Shown: piece by piece, positions 1 to 11,225 of the stretch
How the letters are laid out: each line of letters opens with the position of its first letter
Numbering within the stretch: position 1 is the stretch's first letter
Source: Monilinia fructicola
Taxonomy: Eukaryota; Ascomycota; Leotiomycetes; Helotiales; Sclerotiniaceae
Assembly: GCA_008692225.1 (NCBI GenBank)
Contig: VICG01000012.1
Span: 744,001 to 808,000 of the forward strand
DNA: 64,000 nucleotides
Reading direction: 5' to 3'
The notes under the pieces: generated by a model
Told to the model about the DNA's origin: nothing
The model's input: the letters and a program-made list of their open reading frames with translations, nothing else
Database searches by the model: none
Position numbers and translations under genes: made by a program

Positions 1-3000
1 GACCAGCAAGAATGAGGAAAGTGAGAGTCATCAAGCAAGTTCTCTTCACACTCGCATCCTTATCATTTAATCTTCTGTAAAGGAAATCGGTATTTTCATC
101 GATGAGATGATTGAAACAGACGGCCATATCACCCAGGGCGATAACCACATTTGAACGAATAATTGGGTCCTTCGATCGCTCCATGATAGTGATCAGAAGA
201 GGAAGGTTCGTTTCGCAGTATTCGGAACTGACACACATGAGCTTTGCCAAACAGAGAGTAGCTGCTGCTTGAAGGTTGCGATCCTTATATGTTGTATTAT
301 TAGAGCAGATTTCAGTCACCAATGGGCCAAAATTAGCCAGTAGAGAATTCTGGCCATATAGCAGCTCGCGCTCTCGAATATGCGCCATCGCGTCCGTGAA
401 GTCATCTTCTGTGGTTCCCCCTATCATATCTAGATCATCGGCGGCTTCTTTCGCAGCTTTGTCGGCTGGTGTTTCGGCTGTCTTATTCTTTTCCGCATCT
501 GCCTTCCGCCTCTTGAAATCCATCTCGCACAGTTCTAAATGTACGATCTGTTTGATAGCAACATGTCCAACTACAAAGAGAAGTTGCGATAACGCAACGG
601 AGCCCTTCTGCTTGCTCTCAGGTGGCGCTGATGCTTCTTTCTCTGCCTGTGGAGCTTCCTCTGCTTGTTCCGGTTTTTCAGTGTCGACATCCATCATATC
701 TACGTCCATCATGTCTGTGTCGTTATCTTGATCCAGTGTAGATTGAGGCGGCGGTGGTGGCACTGCTCGTCTTTTGAATACATGTTTCGTCTTCCTTCGA
801 AGAATCTCCGAGCAAAGGTTGTCAGGATGTTTAGAAAGAGCGTAAATGGCACTAATCGCCTGTTCAGCAACTCCATACCATTCCTTGTTATCGGATTCCA
901 CTTCGATTATGGCAGCCAATTTTCCAAGTACGGCATGATCATTGCTGAGTTTCGAAGTTTGTATGGTTGCTTGTCTTCCAGTAGGATTGATTCGCCTGAG
1001 TGCCAGGCAAGTATATTTAGCCAACTGCAAATCTGATCGTCCGAGGCTGCCCAAACCAATTCGCAACATTGTCTCCATCTCTCCAACCACAATTTCAGGC
1101 TTTGCAGTAGCAAGCATGCCCAAAACGATAATTGAACCTCGTCTTTGACTCTTCGATATTTCCCTCTTTTGGACTCCATACACTTGCCAAAGCTTTGAGA
1201 TGACTAAATCTGAAATATGGTTCGCCTTCATCATGGTGCTCAACAATTGTTCGAGGGAAGTCAATTCGGCAGGTGTCGCTCCAAATGTTAAAACTGATCA
1301 TATTGCGTGCGATGTAGTTTGCAGCATCATTTCCACTATACGTATCAGGGGCCTCGAAAAATAGACGCTTGTAGCAATCAATAAGATGATTCTGAACTCC
1401 TTTTCCTTCATCGCTATTACCCTTAGTCCAAATGAGACGTAACATTCTTCTGATGCCGAGCTTGTTTTGTTCAATGTTGTAAGCATCGCCAATTTCGAAA
1501 TATTCCATGGCTTCAATAACTTCGCTCTTATTCTTCGACCCAAGAAGTTGGCAAATAATACTAGTGGCCCCATGTAAGACTTCAATGAATTTGAGAGCTT
1601 CGACATAGTATCGTCTGGTCAAAGTCAACTTGTTAATAGCCTCTGAAGTAGCAGCTTCTTCTTGTGCTTTCTTTATTGCCGCTATCTTTTCTTCGTCACT
1701 CATAGGTGCTTGCGCCTTCTTAGGAGAATCAGACTCTAGGACTGTGGCATCATCTAGTAGTGCTGTGTCAACTTCAGCTCTGGTAGTATCGGCCAACCCA
1801 GCAGCTTCTGCGGGAGGTTTAAGTGCATTCAGCTCAGCATCAACAGCTTCTAACCGAGAGTTCCACTCCTTGAAATTTAACTGTGATCCGTGCATGAGAC
1901 TAAATGGATGAGTTTTGATCAAGGTTCCTAAAAGTTTGACGGCATTCCGGCGGACATTGCTGCTCTTATCCTCTAAACTTCGAGCTGCTAATTCGGCGGC
2001 TCTCTGTCGGCGCTTGGGAAATTTTTGTTCAAGTTCACAAATCTTAATGTAAACTTGGATTGTTCGACATCTACAATAAGGGTTAATATCCAAAAATCGT
2101 TCTTCCAACACGTCGAAAAATGCATTGAGTTGTGATTTGTGATTGTCGCCACGTTCTTCCTGTTTGCTTAGGTCTGCAACGAGATTTCCACATATCTCGA
2201 TCAGAGCACATCGTACTGCGTAATTCTCGCTATCCAATTGTTTCGCTAACATAGTCATTTGCTTAATGACAAGCCTAGGAGCAAGCTCTGAAAGCTTGAC
2301 AATAAATGATGAAACCGACTTCGGTCCTTTGGTATCGTTACTATTGAATTCCTTGTTGCTAAGCTCCCGAATAATCTCGTCCGATAATTGGGGGTAGTCA
2401 TATTGTTCTGACAGAATGTGTAGGAACTCGGCCATAGGCTCAGCCAAATGTTCAAAATAAGTCAAGTTCTGCACAATAGAAATTTGTGCAGCTTATGTAT
2501 TGTCAGTTACACGCCCCCTTCACGTAGCCAGATATTTACTAACCATAACCGTGACCATGATGCTTTACAGCAATACAGAGCACTTTGAAAGCGTGCATCC
2601 GGATTGCTGTATCCTTTACTCTTTGTTCGCTTTCTAAAACCATGTACACAGGCCTCGTGAAGAGACTTATGAATGTATCCCTCTCCGACGTTGTGAGAAA
2701 TATTTTTGAAAGTTTAGTTTTAAGACTTTGCACATGGTGTCAAGTGCTGTTTGTAACTGGGCAGACGAATCCCAATTCTCATTCTTTGCACTTGCTTTTA
2801 CCTTTGAGGCCTTGCCTCTTCCACGAGCAGCCGGGGCAGATGTCGATTTCTCGGCCGCCCTGGTTTCTACTGCTGCGATGGTCCATTGTAACAGGAATCC
2901 GAAGATCTCCAAGAGTTGTTTGTGATGAGCGACTAATTCTTGCTCGTCCGTTTCGAGATCATTATGGATAATATCAGCTTCGGCAGAGAGACCGGAGATT

Positions 3001-3359
3001 ATGAGGTCAAAAATCTTGCTAAGGGCATGCGTAGGTAAGGCAGAAGAGGATCTAGAAAGTTTGAAGAGTTCAGAATCTGGTTCGGTGGGGTAATTTTGAG
3101 TAGATTGAGAACAAACTGGTACACACTTTAGCAAAAATTGCAAGGAGTCAAATGAAGAACTTCTTGTTATAGCATCTGGATTCTCTGCAACTGAGTCCAC
3201 TATAGGATTAAGCACTCCATTGACCAAGGCATTTGTGAGAGATTCCGGGTCGTTTTCGCAGTCAACTAGGTTGGAATCTGCCTCTGGAGTCGCAACTGTA
3301 GCGGGGTCGCTCATATAATGCTTAAGAGCATCATTGATATCGAAATCTATCGTATCCAT
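1..3359 (-). CDS. CND1: Condensin complex subunit 1 (Cnd1/Ycs4), 5' part; runs off the left edge; two frameshifts
   Basis: Non-SMC HEAT-repeat subunit of condensin, which compacts and resolves mitotic chromosomes in the nucleus. The start at 3359 (MDTIDFDINDALKHY) opens a Cnd1 N-terminal domain. HEAT-like helices follow, then an acidic linker coding MMDVDMMDVD near 700, and the frame stays open to position 1. A 52-base intron at 2492-2543 (GTTAGT...AAG) rejoins HGHGY to AAQISIVQNLTYFEH. The reading frame breaks twice: near 2713-2715, where one more A (coding strand) would give VLKLKLSKIFLTT, and near 1144-1146, where one A fewer would give EESRRGSIIVLGMLA. Both are in short A/T runs, so assembly error is likelier than loss of an essential gene. 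About 1,100 codons are visible; the C-terminal end lies outside. It is divergent from CDC7. Family assignment is by recognition of conserved segments. Confidence 0.9.
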
Positions 3360-3763
3360 ATTGTCGGTAATGGCGACCTATCGCAAGTCGCAGTAGGATA
3401 CATAAACCGAGGATATTGGTAGTTGTTGATATATTTGTTTGTTGTTTGGATTGAAGTTTGCGATGAAGATAAATATAAATATATACAAGTACCTAGGTAT
3501 ACAAATAGTTGCTGGGGGGTTCGTGTTTATTGATGTTGACTTTCTACTAATTAAGGACTAGTGTCTATCAAGATTCTGAATCGCGATTTGACCGCGATCA
3601 TAATTCGACCCCCGCCAAAAATCGCAGAACAGACGCAAGCAATAAATTATTATAATTGGACGGAATGATTTGATTTAATGGGAATCTTGCCTTTGACTCA
3701 GTGATGTATTTCTAAACAATTTCATCTACTCATAATTTAATTCAACCTTTTGGGTAGAACAGT
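3360..3763. promoter_or_regulatory. Divergent promoter between condensin subunit 1 and CDC7
   Basis: The 404 bases between two divergent start codons must hold both promoters. Visible elements are a GC-rich patch at 3584-3625 with TCGCGA and CCGCGATC, and CCCCGCCAAAA at 3610-3620. On the minus strand the latter reads TTTTGGCGGGG, which resembles the E2F/MBF-type core TTTSSCGC used by G1/S genes. An AT-rich stretch lies at 3470-3510. No ACGCGT (MCB) site is present. Cell-cycle control is inference from this motif and the two gene identities. Confidence 0.45.
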
Positions 3764-5260
3764 ATGTCAACGGCACGTCAACGCCAGGGGAACTCCAAAA
3801 ACTCTTTCCAGATTCACAATGACGAAATAAAACAGGAAGAGTCAGTGGAGGCGGAGAGTAATGAGATTGAGGAATCTAGAGCCGAAGATGATGATGCCTT
3901 GCAAGATGAAGGGTATTCTGAGGACTCTGACGAAAGTGACGATGCTGTTGATCCTGCCACTGCGGAAGATATCGCCAAGTTCGAAGCAACCTTCAAGGGG
4001 ATAAAGGATCGATTTCGACTGATAAATCGCATTGGAGAAGGCGAGAAAAGCATCTCAATGCTATGATATACTCACTAACACGAGACAGGTACATTTTCTA
4101 CGGTCTATAAAGCAGAGGATCTTTTATATGAGCATTACGATAATGACTGGGATCTTGAAGAGAAAGAGCAGTCGGCATGGACATCACCACCCGTGAAGAA
4201 GAGGAGAACTGGCGGAGCTCGAGATGTTATGAACGAATACAATCAACAGCGGCGTGGGAAGAAATATGTTGCTATCAAAAAGATTTATGTCACAAGCAGT
4301 CCAACCCGTATCCTTAACGAGCTTGACCTGCTTAACGATCTCCGAGGCTGCGACTCAGTTTGCCCACTCATTACAGCTTTCAGACATACCGATCAAGTGG
4401 TTGCTGTCTTACCATATTTCAGACATACGGATTTCCGGGAGTACTTTAGGAAGATGAAAGTCTCGGATATGCAAGTATATTTCAGGTCACTGTTCACAGC
4501 GTTAAAAGCTGTTCATGCACAGGGCATTCTTCATCGAGACATCAAGCCAACAAATTTCCTCTATGAGCCAGATAAACAAAGAGGTGTGCTTGTGGATTTC
4601 GGCTTGGCAGAACGGGAAGAAGAAGATACCAAATCATGTCTGTGTACCAAAGACCATGACGTACGCAAGAGGAAGCTGGAGAATAGTATAGCCATTCAAA
4701 ATTTGCCCTCAGCCGGCTATCCAAAACATGACAATAGACCATCACGTCGTGCAAATCGGGCTGGAACTCGTGGATTTCGGGCACCTGAAGTGTTATTTAA
4801 GTGTCAAGAGCAAACTACGAAAATCGACATATGGTCTGCTGGAGTGATACTCCTGACCATACTTTCGAAACGCTTCCCGTTCTTCAATTCGGCTGATGAT
4901 GTTGAAGCCATGATTGAGATTGCTACCATATTTGGAGTCAAGAGAATGAAGAACTGTGCGTATCTTCATGGGACGGTCTTCGAAACAAACATTCCTACCA
5001 TTGGTCAGGCTGGATTCGCGCTGGAGAAAATCATCTTATGGTCAACATGCAGGAATGAGGCAGGGCCAGATGGGGCGGAACAACCATTAACTAAGGAAGA
5101 GAAGTTGGCTGTTGAGTTTCTGGAGCGTTGCTTAGAACTCAACCCACACAAACGAATCAGTGCAGAAGATGCCTTGAATCATCCATTCCTTCGGGAACAA
5201 ACTGAGGATGACGACATCAAGAATGAAGATGAGGACGAATTAAGTATGATTCCAGCGTAA
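3764..5260 (+). CDS. CDC7: Cdc7-type (DDK) serine/threonine protein kinase
   Basis: Catalytic subunit of the Dbf4-dependent kinase that phosphorylates MCM helicase to fire replication origins. Coding is join(3764..4040,4089..5260), 482 aa. An acidic N-terminus (residues about 20-75) precedes the kinase domain. The domain shows the glycine loop IGEGTFSTVYKAED, lysine in VAIKKI, the catalytic loop HRDIKPTNFL, DFGLAE, GTRGFRAPEVL and IDIWSAGVILL. An insert between DFG and APE, typical of Cdc7, contains basic residues. The unspliced frame stops at 4064, so the intron is required. Its donor is GC, and no GT occurs between 4035 and 4088. The family usually has kinase insert loops of this kind. The acidic C-terminus ends DEDELSMIPA. 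It is divergent from the condensin gene. Confidence 0.93.
4041..4088 (+). other. GC-AG intron in CDC7
   Basis: A 48-base intron with donor GCGAGA, branch-site-like CTAAC at 4075-4079 and acceptor ACAG. Splicing joins GAAG to GTACATTTT and restores the kinase glycine loop. No alternative GT donor exists in the interval. Confidence 0.85.
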
Positions 5261-5554
5261 TAAATGGAATATTGGCGCTTAGGTCTTATGTGGCGTATGG
5301 TAAAATGTGTATTAGGAGCATTCATTGTATGTATATATATATTAGTATTGTGCGGTTGTGGAGATCTTGCGTCTTGCATGCCAACTCCTGAGATACCATC
5401 ACATATCACCCATGATGAAATTTAATTCAGACAAACGAAGAAATGGTTGTTTCATGATTCCTTTCATTTTCATAAAGAACTCCCATAGCCGTTGTGAAAG
5501 CCATTCATGGTATTTGAGAAAAGCCTACAATTCATTCGCTATGAATTTCCCAAT

Positions 5555-6262
5555 TTATGCAACCAATTCAACAACACCTCCAGCCTCTGTAATCTTTCTC
5601 TCTGCCTCCTTGCTGAACCATCTTGCGCGCACAACCAATGGAATTTCTGGGATTCTACCCTTGCCGAGAACTTTCGAGTAGCCGAGTGGGAGGAGATCTA
5701 AGACGGGGACGGTGTCTTTCTTGGCGCCGGAGAGGTATTCATCACGCTTCTCAGCTGGGACGAGGGACCAAAGCTGTGAAGTACTAATATTAGCAAATCT
5801 CTTCCAAAGCCCAGATAGATCTCCAAATTCGTCTCAGATCCCCGCTACCCAAATTTTTGTATGGGAATTCAAACGTACCTTGTCAAGGTTGACAACTGGC
5901 TTCCAGAAGTGGTTGCCTTGCTTGTGGAAGTATCGCATACCGACCTTTCCGAAGTAACCTGGATGGTACTTATCCATGTTGGTTCGGTGGTGGTGTTGAC
6001 CACCAGCAAGACCACGACCACCTGGATGCTTGCGGTGCTTTCCTACACGACCCTTACCGGCCGAAACATGACCGCGGCTATACACAGAAAAATCTTGTCA
6101 GCTTCAATTCTTTCCAATCCTCCAATATGCCATCAACAATAAGTTCGTGAGGAATTGATCGGGGCTCGCGCGCTCAATCGGTCTGTAGTTTTCATCGATA
6201 GAAACTGCGATATCGAGGGGTAGAACGTACTGCTTGCGGGTTTTGCTCAAATGGGTAGGCAT
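5555..6262 (-). CDS. RPL28: 60S ribosomal protein L28 (uL15, L27a family)
   Basis: Large-subunit cytosolic ribosomal protein uL15. Three exons, complement(5555..5773, 5879..6077, 6231..6262), encode 149 aa, the same length as yeast Rpl28. Protein landmarks are [18 protein letters not shown] at the start, [28 protein letters not shown] and the C-terminus [11 protein letters not shown]. Introns of 105 and 153 bases use GTACGT donors. The first intron lies after 32 coding bases, the early-intron placement usual for fungal ribosomal genes. The gene converges with CDC7, with 294 bases between stops. No defects were seen. Confidence 0.97.
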
Positions 6263-7353
6263 CTTGTCGTTAAAAGAGTGCCGTGGTTGTCGATGTCTTT
6301 GGTGAACGTTTCTGAGTTCAAAATTTGTTACTGTGGAAATTCGAACTTGTGGGCGCTAGTAAGCGAATTTCATCTTGAGGTCACATGACGCATTTTCTCC
6401 AAAAAAAAATCGGAGCATCCTCCATTCCGTCTAAGTTCTTCAAACCTTCTAATAATTCTTGATACATTTTTTGGGTACAATGGGTTCCGATATCATGAAG
6501 TTATTCGCATTGCTCTTGAAAGATAAATATGAAAATTCAACAAAGCCTTATTGATTTTGTTCATTATAAATGAATCATGGCTCCCCTAACGTGTTCGATG
6601 ACTAGTATCACCCTTTCCCCTCCGCCCAAAGGTCCCCGGCACACATCTGTCGATCTACCTTACCAACCATATTATCTCTTATGCACCATCTAGAAAGCAG
6701 ATCCTGCGCTGCGGATGATTACTTCGCGCTTTATAAGACTATATTTGCTGACGTCGAAACATTGTTGTACAATGAAATGCAAGATGCGCCTGAAATACTT
6801 TCCCTTGGGGGCAAAGTCTTTCCTTAGACAAATTCATTGCAAAAAGAATTTATCATCTCATGGTTTCGCTGAAGTATGTATATTTTCTCTCGTTTTTGTC
6901 TTGTCAAAGCTCTCTATGCAGGCTTGCCAGTATGTCTATACGGCGGAAGCTTTCTATGCCGTACAAATATTCAATTTCACCAGGACGTGGTTTAGTGTTT
7001 GCACAACTTCTTGTCCAAAAGCTTCAATGTGCGCATATGGCTCGATAGCAGAATATATTTTTATTGTTTAAATCATTATATACGCGCTGCGATTCCGAAC
7101 CCAGGCACACAATGGCGATCAGTCATAACCCTCAGCCTAGCCAGTTTTAAGACCATGAGGGCAGGAATGCACAATTGTGAGATAGTCTTGAAAATAGCCA
7201 ACAATCATTGCAAAATGCGATTGACAGCTTGGGCTCAATAGCGAAGTCCCCTCTCATGATTTTGATATCCCTTCCCATTTGCCAGGTTTCCGCAAGATCC
7301 ACACTTCACGGTAGTACGTGAAATGGGAAATTGCCTGGCAATGTCTCTGATTT
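6263..7353. other. Intergenic, no supported gene
   Basis: Contains the RPL28 promoter (6263 to about 6450). Beyond that are only short ORFs in shifting frames at 6715-7241. One stretch (about 6707-6815) reads like protein in a single frame (DDYFALYKTIFADVETLLY) but ends at a stop with no supported partner exon. It could belong to the decayed gene downstream or to a second relic; I cannot assign it. Confidence 0.4.
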
Positions 7354-9260
7354 ATGATAGCCTTTGCTTTGACTGACAGTGTTCTTGCTATTGGACATCA
7401 TTTATACTACGCTTTCCTTAACGCATTCATTACCGGATCACCTTCTAAATACCAATGGGCCATCAGAGTTGGTACAGTACTTGCCTACGCTATTGCTTCG
7501 CTCTTCACGGCTGCTATCGGAGTCAGTACTTTGGACATTGTTCAAACAAAATCCTTTCTCGCTTAACGAACTTGATGATCTGGTTGCGTTCATGTCGATG
7601 ACAACAGGCTTCTCAATTTCGAATTGCTATGGCATGCAAAGTTGATCCTGTTTCTTGCCTTTATGTTCTGGTAAATAGTGTCAATAAGGCTCTTATGTTA
7701 TTCCAAATTCGCCGTATAGGCTTATATTGCTAGTTGCTGTGTCACTTCCCACAACGTTATCTGTGGTTTCAGCCATGCGCAAAGCAGGGAGTGACAGCAA
7801 TTTCAATTTTAAACTGGACTTTGAGAAGCTTCTATCATCCAGAGTATTTAAACCTTAGGCCAGCATCCGAGAGCTACAGCTAGCTTCCTCCGTAGCTGAA
7901 AGTATAAAACTGCTTTTTCACATTCCACCACCTGCCCTAAATATGGCATGTAGTCTTCAATCTTTTGGGCGTTCTTTGCAGTGCTCAGAATCAATTCTCG
8001 ATGAATTTTACATATTCCCTGGCTATAAAATCACTCGATCCAGCGTCGTGCATTTGAAAGCATCAACAATGAATCGTAAAGTGTCAATTTGTCTCTGAGT
8101 GCAAATGTACTTCTTTGGTCCACATTCCCAGCTCCCATAAAACGGGGCACTCTCCACCCTGTACGACCGAACAGCTATGAGTTGCCAATTGAGCTCGCAG
8201 CCTATGTTCCTGGGATGAAACCATGGATACAAACACCTAACAGGAATATCATTGGTTCATTGGGAAACTCATCCTTTGATGTTGGTTTCGATTTCAACAA
8301 CGTATCTCAGATAAGTACTACTAGTCAGGCAACACAGTTCCTATATCTTCAATACTACCAATTGATGGAGTCTCGGATTACTATTATTTCTCATCCCTTC
8401 TAGCCCTATCTAAGACTCGAAATGGGAACGTTACAAAAGCACTGAGCCCACCAGGAATGAGTCCTAAAAATATATTCGACACGCAGATTCAGGAGTCTTG
8501 GAGTTGGGTTCTACGAAGTGGCCTTGATGCTTGCGATGAATTCACCAACAGCTTTTGACACATGGACTGTGCGACTGCACCACATGAGAGAAATATCGAT
8601 TATGGAAAACAATGCCTATGTGAAATTAGGGGTCACTGTCAACTGGATATTATGATCAAGGCCTTCACAGCTCATGCCCTGGGGATCTGTACTATCAGCA
8701 GACTCCATCGCCCAAATATCTAACAAGTCTCGGTGGATGTATTCCAATCAAGCCGTTGGCCGAGCGATTGAGAATTTGTTTTAAAACATTACCATTGAGA
8801 TGCTAAGCTTGCCACAATTAAGGGAAGAAATCGAGTGATATTTTTCAGCGAAAGAAATCGCAACTGACTTTCTACGGGGCTCAAGATTCGACCTCTGTCA
8901 TGATCAATGCCTCTTATAGGGCATTAGGAAACATTTACCTACACAATTTCTACAATCTAATATGATCCTATAGCATCGAACCCTTTAAACATTCATTGCT
9001 GTTGTCATCGACACATATTCATTCGTCGACAACGGCGTTACCTCAGCACTGCATTTTCCGCCCTCGTCGCCATACCATTCAACTCGGAACTCGATTCTCT
9101 TTCTATAGGTCATTTGATGGCCTCACTTCCCCTTAGCAAGGTAGTGGTGAAACTAAGGTTTGTAGAGCTAGAAAGGGATGCTGTGAAAGAAACTGCAGGA
9201 ATGGATGAAAGTTTGAGATTAACCGTTAGGGATTGGGGTTTGAGGATGATGTGGTGAGGT
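7354..9260 (+). pseudogene. Decayed fungal integral-membrane protein gene
   Basis: Pieces of one protein appear in order but in changing frames. DSVLAIGHHLYY and QWAIRVGTVLAYAIASLFTAAIG (7370-7520) come first. FKQNPFSLNELDDL (7535-7580) is in a second frame. LNFELLWHAKLILFLAFMFW (7611-7670) is in a third. After a splice-like gap at 7671-7719 (GTAAAT...TATAG) comes LPTTLSVVSAMRKAGSD. GNSSFDVGFDFNNVSQ lies at about 8257-8310, CDEFTNSF near 8535 and AFSALVA with ELDSL near 9050. These match the layout of a widespread ascomycete family of multi-pass membrane proteins with a large Cys-containing extracellular loop, whose function is not known to me. Several frame changes plus in-frame stops (for example after RVFKP at 7857) exceed what isolated sequencing errors explain. 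Identification rests on remembered family motifs. Confidence 0.6.
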
Positions 9261-10139
9261 TAAAGAGGGGCAGAGTTTATATTTGATGGACTGGTTGAGG
9301 GTTGAGTGAGTTGTTTCAACTTCTCAATGACTATACTGTAAACCATTGATAGAGCCCGCGGTCAAAATTCAACTATTATCTAGTACTTAAACCTCAATTC
9401 TAAATACATAAGCCTACTCAATACCAACCCAGCTTTAATAAATCTACAGGAATAACAATTTCCACCACGAGGATATCTCATCCCATCTAATTACCTCTCT
9501 ACTCTCTTCGATTATCTGATTCACTCCCACCATTTGCCTCTCCAGTTCATACTCCGCACTTAGCACAAACACTAGGTGATTATAGGAGGTTTGTTGTACG
9601 CAGTAAGTAGTACAATGCTCCTGATAGAAATTCTCAACCATGTATCAAATAGTGCGCACGACCTCGGCACACCTCCCTCTAACCAACACCTGCCCCAGAT
9701 CCCGCACCAAGCACCTCCCACAATCTACACAGCGACATCGGCCCCCATCCAACGCTCCCTCTCCCAACGCAGCATACCCCACGTCTAGGCCCGGCACCCA
9801 ATCCGTCTTGGCACCTGTCACGTCCAATCGAGAACGCATGGGTGCCGCGAGCGAGCCCTTCGCTCGACATGTGCTCAATCGCAAGGCTTCATGCATGCGT
9901 GCATCCATTTATCCATTTACCTATGCATACACGCATACACTCACGCAGCACTCACATTCGTCCGCTTAGAAGGCAACGACGCAACATTGCTACGAGCGAG
10001 CAGCGGCGGACGGGGGAGAACGGGCGAGGAATTATTCCGGGGGAGCGGGCAGGGGGGAACGATGACATAACACAACACAACATAACATAACATAACATAA
10101 CGATATCGATATCAATATCAATGTCGACGTGGGGTGACA

Positions 10140-10157
10140 GCGGGGTTCGAACCCCGC
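10140..10157. repeat. 18-base perfect palindrome
   Basis: GCGGGGTTCGAACCCCGC equals its own reverse complement. The core resembles a tRNA T-arm, but no other tRNA arm is present on either strand. Confidence 0.8.
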
Positions 10158-11165
10158 GCCGCGTTGTCGATCCGCGTGTTTGGTTTGGCGCCTGTTCTCC
10201 AGCTACATGCAGGGCGTGATTCCCGATGCAGTAAGGACGCCGGTGGGAGGGCGCAGAGGGGTCGGTGTCTCATTGGACGATGCGACACAGGCGTCGGTGC
10301 ACGATTCATTCATTCCTCTGTGCGCACTGCTTTGGGGGCGCTGCAGATGCGCGCCGGTCCATTCGTGCATCTACATATATATATGCTAGCTCCAGTGGGG
10401 AGCTCGCGACCGGTCAATATCTGTCTGTGTTCGATTACGCACCAAGACGCCATTTTCCGCTCGATATAAAGCTCGGCGTGTGTTCCGGCTTCTGCTCGGT
10501 GGAGTCCGTCTGTTGTTCATTGTGTTCTTGATCGGGAAGTTGTATGGGCTTGTTGGTCGTGGCGGATCGCATCACTTCACTTTAGATCATATCATCGGCA
10601 GGCATCCTACATGCGGTTGCTACGGCCAGACCAATCACGGCAAGACTGACCCCACCCTCAGAGACGGCCGTAAGCATTTCTTACAGCAAGCGTCCCGCGG
10701 CAAACGGGGAGCAATTATCACGTTTCCCAGAGAGAGCTGATTTCCAATACTTGGTGTGACTTGAGAGCTGCAATTTCGCACGATTTCCATACCGCCTGCC
10801 GGCTCAACTGTTGCCGTCATCTTAAGCCCATCGAATTTCGTGCTCAGAATTTCTGGGCCTTCGGCCTCATCTCTTGTGCATATTCGGGACGACTTCGCCG
10901 GATCCACTTCATTCATGCGATTCTACCTATTCTACCTATTCTACCCATGACCCTCCTCCCCTCCCTCCCCTTCCCACGCAAAGCACCAAAACACCAAGGG
11001 ACCAAAAGAAGCAAGTACGCAAGGTAACCCGCAAAAATCAAGTGAACGACTTCCAAAATCTCCCACCAAATTTACTATCAACATTTCGCCAAATCTCCCT
11101 CTGCATGACGTTTCCCAGGGTGCGAACCCGCATCTATCCAACCGACCCCAGCCCCCTGTCTTGAC

Positions 11166-11190
11166 GACATCAGACATCAGACATCAGACA
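11166..11190 (+). repeat. Heptamer tandem repeat (ATCAGAC)n
   Basis: About three and a half copies of ATCAGAC end some 35 bases before the MFS start codon, in the probable 5' leader. Confidence 0.75.
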
Positions 11191-11225
11191 GAGAACAGGA
11201 AACTGCCAAGGTCGCCAAGATCACA

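Larger units (their letters stand above)
9261..11225. other. Intergenic, partly GC-rich, no supported gene
   Basis: About 9640-10560 is clearly richer in G and C than the surroundings and gives overlapping ORFs on both strands with low-complexity translations, so none is called. It holds an AACAT tandem run (about 10066-10100), an 18-base palindrome (10140-10157) and, at 11166-11190, a heptamer repeat just before the MFS start. Confidence 0.6.

Noticed and set aside
10140..10157. Possible tRNA gene at the TTCGAAC T-arm
   Set aside because: No matching acceptor, D-arm or anticodon arm on either strand within 80 bases.
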